Source: Kryptolebias marmoratus (taxonomy: Eukaryota > Chordata > Actinopteri > Cyprinodontiformes > Rivulidae). From it: a stretch of DNA of 64,000 nt. The notes beneath the pieces were generated by a model. That model made no database searches and was not told where the DNA came from. It saw only the letters and a program-made list of their open reading frames with translations. A program made the position numbers and the translations under genes. How positions within the stretch are numbered: the stretch's first letter is position 1; every line of letters begins with the position of its first letter. The stretch lies in contig NC_051436.1 in assembly GCF_001649575.2 (NCBI RefSeq), positions 11,994,010-12,058,009 of the forward strand, written 5' to 3'. This document shows, one piece after another, positions 58,411 to 64,000 of the stretch.

Positions 58411-60289
58411 CAGTCCAGTTAAGATTAATTAAATAACATTTACATGAACCACTTTTGGGATTAGAGTTGTTTTAGGTTGGCAGCAATCCTTTTTTGTTCT
58501 TGATCCTCACTAGCTCATCAATCAGGTCAGAAATAAACTCTTGTCTCAAAAACTTCAAGTTGTTGTGTAATCCATCTTGTGCTTTTAAGCAACAGTTCAT
58601 AAGCTTGGAACTCTGAGAAAGTTCTTCAGTAAGTGGTGCAATGTCTTCAAGAAAAAAACAAACAAAAATAATAATGAAATAGCCCAGCTGCCTTTGATTC
58701 AGTTTGTTAGGATGATCATCTCATGAATGGCTGAGTATCTACACCAGCATGCAAGCCCTCATGTTCACATCAGCGTTCTGTGCCATGTTTTCTCTTTTCC
58801 AAATGATACTCAAATTCATGTGACATTAGATGCCACAGAGTATGAAACATAATACTGCATACTTCCCTCTTCCTTTGAAGCACAGAAAACATGCTTCATT
58901 ACTCACCCAGCTTGACAGGCCTATTTTCCCCACCTCCATCCCTTCCTCTTCCCCCACCACCCCCTTTCCTTTTTGAGCAAAGCTCTCGGCCAATTGATTT
59001 TTTTTTTCCTTTTTTTCTTCGTCTTTCCTCTGTCTACCCCCCNNNNNNNNNNNNNNNNCCCGCCCTTGATTCTAATGCTTCTGGGTTGTGGGAAATATTT
59101 ATTCACATTTATCGACGACAGAGCTGATGGGTCTTTCATGAGCGTCAGAACTCGAACTGTTTTTGTCCCACCAATGTCTCCAAATATCAATCACCAGTGG
59201 GAGAAATGCCGGTTGGACTGCAGATTAGAGGAATAAAGCCCACCCCCTACCCCCAAAAATGGACAGACTCATTTTCTTACAACTGACTGAAGAAGAGAAA
59301 AATATACAACAATCTCCAACAGCCCAAGTTTGCTTTGAATCAGTGGTCAGATGATGTCTTAAATGAGGCAAATTCTCCACAAATGATTTAAACACCTGAA
59401 GTAGATACAGACCTGTCTGTCATGAAGCTGCTGAATAGACTGGAGGCTGCGTGTGATGTGAAACCGGAGGGCCGGAGGGAGCGTTCGGATGATAATTCCT
59501 GAATCTGCATGGCTGCCATTAAAAATGCAGCGCCAACAGACTATTTTCTGCATCAAATTTTCATAGCATCAAGCAGTCTCGACAGTCCCCGTCTAACACA
59601 CTCTCACGTAATAATGATGAAGTTCCCAAAGCATGTGTTTGCTCTCTGGATGGATGTAGGTTTTGAAAGAGTGATGCAGTGCTGTGTCATAGTTCATAGA
59701 CAGCAGCATTTCTCACGGACCTTCGCACTCACTTGTATCATTGATTGCTGTCTTTTTCCTGTGCACACACAAAACCGACAAAAACTAGATGTTCTCACCA
59801 GTGAAGCTTAGAGCGATCATCGGGATCTTTGGAAGTTGGCTTCTTTGGATCAGTTATGAATGGGCACTAGGGAAGACTGGTTTTTCACAAGGAACTGCAG
59901 GCAAGTTCAAAACTAATATTTTAAAATTTTATACCAGCACAAAATGCTTTTACTACTTTTGTCAATGACAAGGCTATATTTCTGTGTTTTCCACAGATTG
60001 ACCCATATAGCGATTGCTTGACTTGAAGCAATGACTGAGAGCTTAAACCTGCTACTGCTACTTTAATGTCCTTCAGGAACTATCTGCACTCCTAAGCTAA
60101 TGTTAGCTTGTACATAAACAAGAACAACAACTTGAGTTTTGGTTGCTGCTCTGCTTTTTTTATTTCCACGTCTGTAACAGTGCCTCAGCAAACAGTGTTT
60201 CTGTTAGTATCTCCCCTAATGATGAAAATGATGCTGTTCTTTGTTGCTGCTCGTCCTATAACCAGAGACCGGCTTTGCTGCAAGACTAA
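58411..60289. other. Noncoding DNA with an assembly gap
   Basis: No credible gene. Two ORFs run across the N block and are artefacts. Pyrimidine-rich from 58920 to the gap. Confidence 0.4.
59043..59058. other. Assembly gap, 16 N
   Basis: Sixteen N between cccccc and cccgccc, in a pyrimidine-rich tract. Probably a poly-C or C-rich run that sequencing did not resolve. Confidence 0.99.
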
Positions 60290-60665
60290 TGCTGCTTGTA
60301 TGTCAACAGGTAATCTGAGCCAAGATCTAAATTTTGTTGCCATCCTCAAACAACTCTAATAAAAAAAAAAAAAAATGAAAAATTGGCATTAACTGAAACA
60401 TTATGATATGCCTGCTGGAAATATGCAGCTAGCTGTTACTGCCGCTAACTGCAGCAATGTAGAGGTAATGTTTGCCTAGGTATGTCTGAGATTTTTGAGA
60501 TTGGTGTTGTTTTACGATGGCACATTCCACTTTGGTCTTATCCATTAGCTCATCAATCTGGTCAGACTTAGACTCTATTTCTTCAAATTGAGGTCTATCA
60601 AATAGTTACCTACAACAGGTAAGATAACAAATGTTCATGACCTCTCCAAAGAACCCCACAAAATA
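60290..60665 (-). repeat. Dispersed repeat family A (inverted copy)
   Basis: The reverse complement reads cttacctgttgtaggtaact, aagaaatagagtctaagtct, ttgatgagctaatgg, gaccaaagtggaatgtgcca and aaaacaacaccaatctcaaa. It lies directly left of the second LTR element. Confidence 0.75.
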
Positions 60666-60689
60666 AAAATCCCCTCGTTCCACCAATTG

Positions 60690-61429
60690 CTGCTGTTGTG
60701 TTCCAGGGTTCCTTGTTTTCCTTGTGAGAGTCTAGGTTCTGCTACTCACCATCTCGCCACCAGATAGCACCAAACTCACCTCTCTGGAGTGGTGTGTCGT
60801 CATCCTGCACACCTGAGATCAATCTACTCGTCAGGCAAGGTGTACAAGAGGAGCTGACTGCCACCACTCTGATGCCTGAGTGTTAGCCAGCCACGGTACC
60901 TCTGAGCCCCTAGAGCTAGTCTCTATTTCTTCTCGTTGACCGAATTAGTAGTGATTCTCTTCGTTGTTTCCTGTTTCCAGGTTGTTTGCCCTGAGAAGTC
61001 CTGGACTCTCCCGACTCACCTCCTCTGTTGATCGCAAGGATCTCTCCACTGGCAGTCGACCCGCTCCTCTGTCTCCGTTCGGCCTGAATCTACCTGTCCG
61101 TCCCCGACGCCCTCCTTCGCTACCGTCTGGATTTCTGTGACTAAGCGCAGTTCCCCCCAGGACCACAAGGAACTAGGACCCCGAACCCTGCAGTTACCCT
61201 CCTAATACAACAAACGCCTGCTCACAAGTAAGATTGTTCCAATTCTCCGCCAGCAATTCGATTTCCCACACGCTGTGAACTCACCATCATCTTGCTGTCC
61301 TTCGTAGCGTGCTGAAACTCCGAGAGTCCTTCCCCCCTGGACCAGACCCGCCATTTCCGCTCCATTCTCTAGAGCTGTTCAAATAAACTCATTCATATCT
61401 TTTATTGCTCTCCTGATTCGTGTTCTGCA
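60690..61429 (+). repeat. Presumed 5' LTR of the Sushi-like element
   Basis: Inferred. The left limit is one of three TG dinucleotides at 60688, 60691 or 60694, just after a family A repeat ends. The right limit is a CA at 61428-61429, followed 2 nt later by TGGACTAG, a possible primer binding site whose tRNA I cannot name. A polyadenylation signal AATAAA is at 61382-61387. Boundaries need the second LTR. Confidence 0.6.
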
Positions 61430-61455
61430 TGTGGACTAGAAATATAGACCCCAAT

Positions 61456-62424
61456 ATGACAGAACACTCAGGCCAACAAACAAGTCCAGCAGACGCGATC
61501 AGGAGAACGTTATCCGAGCAGCACAGCCTGCTCCAATCACACGAAGCAGCTTTAAGAGAGCTTAGCGCCCGACAAGCTGAGACTAACAAGCAGTTAGCTG
61601 AAATTGTTGATTATCTCAAACCTTCCGTTTCTCAGGAGGCTCCGTCAGACCCAGCTCCAGTTCCGGCTCCGGTCCAGCCCACGTTTTCCGAGGTTCGACC
61701 ACCACTGCCTGAGAGATTTTCTGGAGACCAGAGCCAATGTAAAGGGTTTTTGATGCAATGTTCTATAATTTTCAACCACTCCCCTCAGAGTTTCCTTCAA
61801 GATGGTTCTAAAATCGCTTATGTTTTGTCCTTGTTATCCGGGCGGGCCTTAGACTGGGCCCAGGCCCGATTTCCGTCACCCTCAAATTATAACTGCTCGT
61901 TTGATGAGTTTTTGAAAGAGTTCCGACAGGTTTTCAATCAAGACGCTGATAAATCTTTCAACTCACGCCAGCTCATGGGGATTAAACAGGGCCAACGCAC
62001 AGTAGCAGATTTTGCTATAGACTTCAGAATAAGAGCAGCAGCAACTAATTGGAATGCAGCTGCATTGAAGAGCGTTTATTTCAACGCTCTTAACGAAGGG
62101 TTAAAAGATGAACTGGCTGTCCTAGATGAACCAGAGACTTTGGAAGAACTAATCAGCCTAACTATCCGACTTGATAATAGGATCCGGTCCCGTAATAGGG
62201 CGAGGAGACAGAGAGACCCACCAGTTCAGTTTCAGGGAGGCATGCCAGCGATTTCTCCACCACAGGCTTCTCAGGACCCTGAACCCATGCAGGTGGGTCG
62301 GACACATCTCTCTCCTGAGGAGCGTCAGAGACGAATCTCCTCTCGTCTCTGTCTGTATTGCGGCTCCCCAGGACATTTCCTCGCCCAATGCCCAGTCCGT
62401 TTAAACTCCCGGGTCCGCCAGTAG
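61456..62424 (+). CDS. gag: Gag of the Sushi-like Gypsy element
   Basis: A 322-residue capsid-nucleocapsid protein. I prefer the ATG at 61456 (MTEHSGQQ), because upstream in-frame starts (ATG 61429, GTG 61420) overlap the presumed LTR end and primer site. There is an N-terminal coiled-coil-like stretch with [16 protein letters not shown], a retrotransposon Gag capsid domain in the middle with GRALDWA and [12 protein letters not shown], and a single CCHC knuckle C299-C302-H307-C312. The protein ends RQ-stop at 62422-62424. Related capsids were domesticated as PEG10 and the RTL family in mammals. Its last codons carry the frameshift signal that gives Gag-Pol. Confidence 0.93.
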   Translation: MTEHSGQQTSPADAIRRTLSEQHSLLQSHEAALRELSARQAETNKQLAEIVDYLKPSVSQEAPSDPAPVPAPVQPTFSEVRPPLPERFSGDQSQCKGFLMQCSIIFNHSPQSFLQDGSKIAYVLSLLSGRALDWAQARFPSPSNYNCSFDEFLKEFRQVFNQDADKSFNSRQLMGIKQGQRTVADFAIDFRIRAAATNWNAAALKSVYFNALNEGLKDELAVLDEPETLEELISLTIRLDNRIRSRNRARRQRDPPVQFQGGMPAISPPQASQDPEPMQVGRTHLSPEERQRRISSRLCLYCGSPGHFLAQCPVRLNSRVRQ

Positions 62425-64000
62425 AAGTGAGGGAGCTGGCGGACCACCTACAGAGAAAAGATTATCCTCGCCTGTCACTACCTGCTACCTTGATCTGTAA
62501 AAATCAGTCATTCTCATTGTCTGCTCTGGTTGACTCAGGTTGTGAACAAAATCTGATAGATAGTATGTTAGTTCAGCAAATGTCTATTGAAACCGAGCCA
62601 CTCTCAATCCCTCTTCGAGTCACTGCCATTGATGGAAACACCTTACCCCAAATAACTCATCAGACCAGACCATTACACCTAATCATTTCTGGAAATCATA
62701 GTGAACTCACCTCCTTTTTTGTTTTTCCCATGGCCAACTCTCCCATCATCCTCGGTTTTAAATGGCTCCAGGAACATAATCCCCACATCAACTGGGCTGA
62801 TAGACTTGTCGAATCCTGGTCCACCTCCTGTCATTTGTCTTGTCTCCACTCAGCCGTTCCCCCAGGTCCGCCATCGGCAGAACCGCAGGAGGCAGATCCA
62901 CCCGACCTATCGATCATTCCACCTGACTATCATGACCTAGCTCCAGTATTCAGTAAGTCCAAGGCTCTTTCATTACCTCCACATCGACCATACGATTGTG
63001 CCATAGATCTCCTACCTGGTGCGCCTCTACCCACAAGCCGTCTTTATAACATTTCTCGACCAGAGAGAGAAACCATGGAGAAATATATTAAGGAATCTCT
63101 GGCAGCCGGCATAATTCGCCCATCCTCCTCTCCTCTGGGAGCAGGGTTTTTTTTTGTTGGTAAAAAGGATGGTTCACTAAGACCCTGCATCGATTACAGA
63201 GGGTTAAATAACATAACCGTTAAGAATAAGTACCCCCTGCCTCTGTTATCCTCTGCTTTTGAACCTGTTCATGGTGCAACAGTTTTTTCAAAACTTGACT
63301 TGAGAAATGCTTATCATTTACTCCGTATAAGAAAGGGAGATGAGTGGAAGACTGCATTTAAGACACCAATAGGTCACTTTGAATACCTGGTGATGCCGTT
63401 TGGATTGTCCAATGCACCAGCCTTTTTCCAGGCCCTCGTAAACGACGTGTTGAGGGATTTTCTAAATGTGTTTGTATTTGTTTACCTGGATGATATTTTG
63501 ATTTACTCCAAGACTCTAGAGGAACACAAGCATCATGTTCGCCAGGTCCTACAACGTCTTTTGGAGAACAAATTGTACGTCAAAGCTGAGAAATGTGAGT
63601 TTCACCAATCATCAGTGTCATTTCTTGGATTCATACTTGGGGGTGGACGGGTAAGACCCACAGAGGAGAAGATTCGAGCGGTATTGGAATGGCCGACCCC
63701 CCAAACCCGTAAACAGCTCCAGCGCTTCCTGGGTTTTGCCAACTTCTACCGCCGATTCATTCGTAATTACAGTCAAACCGCCCTACCGCTAACTGCCCTC
63801 ACCTCTACCAAGATTCCCTTCAGTTGGACCCCAGAGGCAGAAGCTGCCTTTACTCAACTCAAGAACCTTTTTGCTAATGCACCCATACTCATTCAGCCAG
63901 ACCCTTCCAAACAGTTCATTGTTGAGGTTGATGCCTCAGATACAGGAGTTGGAGCCGTGCTTTCCCAGATCTCTTCCCAAGACAACAAAACTCATCCCTG
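62388..64000 (+). CDS. pol: Pol of the Sushi-like element (PR-RT-RNase H, partial)
   Basis: Open in the -1 frame relative to gag from upstream of 62388 to the last base, at least 537 codons, with no stop. Probably expressed as Gag-Pol by frameshifting at 62400-62406, not from the ATG at 62388. Counting from that ATG: protease DSG near residue 49 (62532-62540); RT with the blocks [24 protein letters not shown] and [17 protein letters not shown] at residue 366 (63483-63494); the YRRFIRNYS block after RT; and the first RNase H Asp (VDAS) at residue 515. Integrase and any chromodomain lie beyond the window. No frame breaks were found on reading every codon. Confidence 0.95.
   Translation, partial: MPSPFKLPGPPVEVRELADHLQRKDYPRLSLPATLICKNQSFSLSALVDSGCEQNLIDSMLVQQMSIETEPLSIPLRVTAIDGNTLPQITHQTRPLHLIISGNHSELTSFFVFPMANSPIILGFKWLQEHNPHINWADRLVESWSTSCHLSCLHSAVPPGPPSAEPQEADPPDLSIIPPDYHDLAPVFSKSKALSLPPHRPYDCAIDLLPGAPLPTSRLYNISRPERETMEKYIKESLAAGIIRPSSSPLGAGFFFVGKKDGSLRPCIDYRGLNNITVKNKYPLPLLSSAFEPVHGATVFSKLDLRNAYHLLRIRKGDEWKTAFKTPIGHFEYLVMPFGLSNAPAFFQALVNDVLRDFLNVFVFVYLDDILIYSKTLEEHKHHVRQVLQRLLENKLYVKAEKCEFHQSSVSFLGFILGGGRVRPTEEKIRAVLEWPTPQTRKQLQRFLGFANFYRRFIRNYSQTALPLTALTSTKIPFSWTPEAEAAFTQLKNLFANAPILIQPDPSKQFIVEVDASDTGVGAVLSQISSQDNKTHP
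62400..62445 (+). promoter_or_regulatory. -1 programmed ribosomal frameshift signal
   Basis: Slippery heptamer T TTA AAC at 62400-62406, in the gag reading frame as required (CGT-TTA-AAC). A 5-nt spacer follows, then a perfect 10-bp GC-rich stem: GGTCCGCCAG at 62412-62421 pairs with CTGGCGGACC at 62436-62445 around a 14-nt loop that begins with the gag stop codon. Slippage of one base back enters the pol frame. A possible pseudoknot is AGTGA in the loop (62426-62430) with TCACT at 62475-62479. Confidence 0.92.

Larger units (their letters stand above)
60690..64000 (+). mobile_element. Sushi-like Ty3/Gypsy retrotransposon, 5' portion, cut by the window end
   Basis: An LTR-like region, gag, and pol in the -1 frame follow one another without a disabling mutation up to the last base. 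Pol order is protease, RT, RNase H, with integrase expected beyond the window. The RT block ([20 protein letters not shown] and following) is of the type found in fish Sushi-like chromoviruses. The intact frames suggest a recent copy. The 3' LTR lies outside, so the age cannot be estimated. Confidence 0.9.

Noticed and set aside
58891..59236. ORFs crossing the N block
   Set aside because: The frame across 16 unknown bases is meaningless, and the flanks are pyrimidine-rich simple sequence.
61420..61455. Upstream extension of the Sushi-like gag ORF (GTG at 61420, ATG at 61429)
   Set aside because: It overlaps the presumed LTR end and primer binding region. The ATG at 61456 is the more likely start.
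62701..62940. 79-aa ORF in another frame of the pol region
   Set aside because: It lies wholly inside pol, whose frame has clear protease and RT motifs.

Overview
The window looks like AT-rich vertebrate DNA from a teleost fish. It has GT-AG exons with long introns, one recognisable delta1-protocadherin 3' exon, and many interspersed repeats of types common in fish: Gypsy LTR elements, a Penelope-like relic, a LINE with restriction-like endonuclease, palindromic MITEs, SINE-like repeats and microsatellites. There are no bacterial-type operons, rRNA, tRNA or CRISPR arrays that I can see.

Layout. (1) 770-6827: a complete, very young Ty3/Gypsy retrotransposon on the minus strand. Its two LTRs differ by one substitution and one 3-nt indel, and it has a 5-bp target duplication and a single 1514-aa ORF. 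The ORF order is Gag, protease, integrase, reverse transcriptase, RNase H, so integrase lies before RT as in the Gmr1-like group, and the capsid part resembles a SCAN domain. (2) 6.8-18.6 kb: repeat-rich DNA with MITEs and one weak unrecognised candidate spliced gene (11.3-13.2 kb). (3) 18.6-20.5 kb: a Penelope-like RT relic abutting two head-to-head copies of the 3' end of a LINE. (4) 20.5-42 kb: mostly AT-rich noncoding DNA with SINE-like repeats, MITEs, microsatellites, a 52-bp higher-order minisatellite and a possible orphan exon pair (28.7-29.1 kb). (5) 43.6-45.3 kb: the terminal coding exon of a delta1-protocadherin (best fit PCDH7) on the minus strand, plus a phase-compatible 19-nt microexon 1.2 kb upstream. 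Everything to the right up to about 60.6 kb is then probably intron of that gene, with several patches that look like conserved noncoding elements. (6) about 60.69 kb to the window end: the 5' two-thirds of a second Gypsy element, plus strand, Sushi-like. It has an LTR-like region, a gag ORF, and pol in the -1 frame joined by a textbook frameshift signal (T TTA AAC, 5-nt spacer, 10-bp perfect stem). Pol is still open at the last base.

The two intact-looking Gypsy elements solve the Gag:Pol problem differently: the first fuses Gag and Pol in one ORF, the second uses a -1 frameshift. They belong to the two lineages from which vertebrate SCAN domains (Gmr1-like) and the PEG10/RTL genes (Sushi-like) are thought to derive. 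Host coding content is limited to the protocadherin 3' end.
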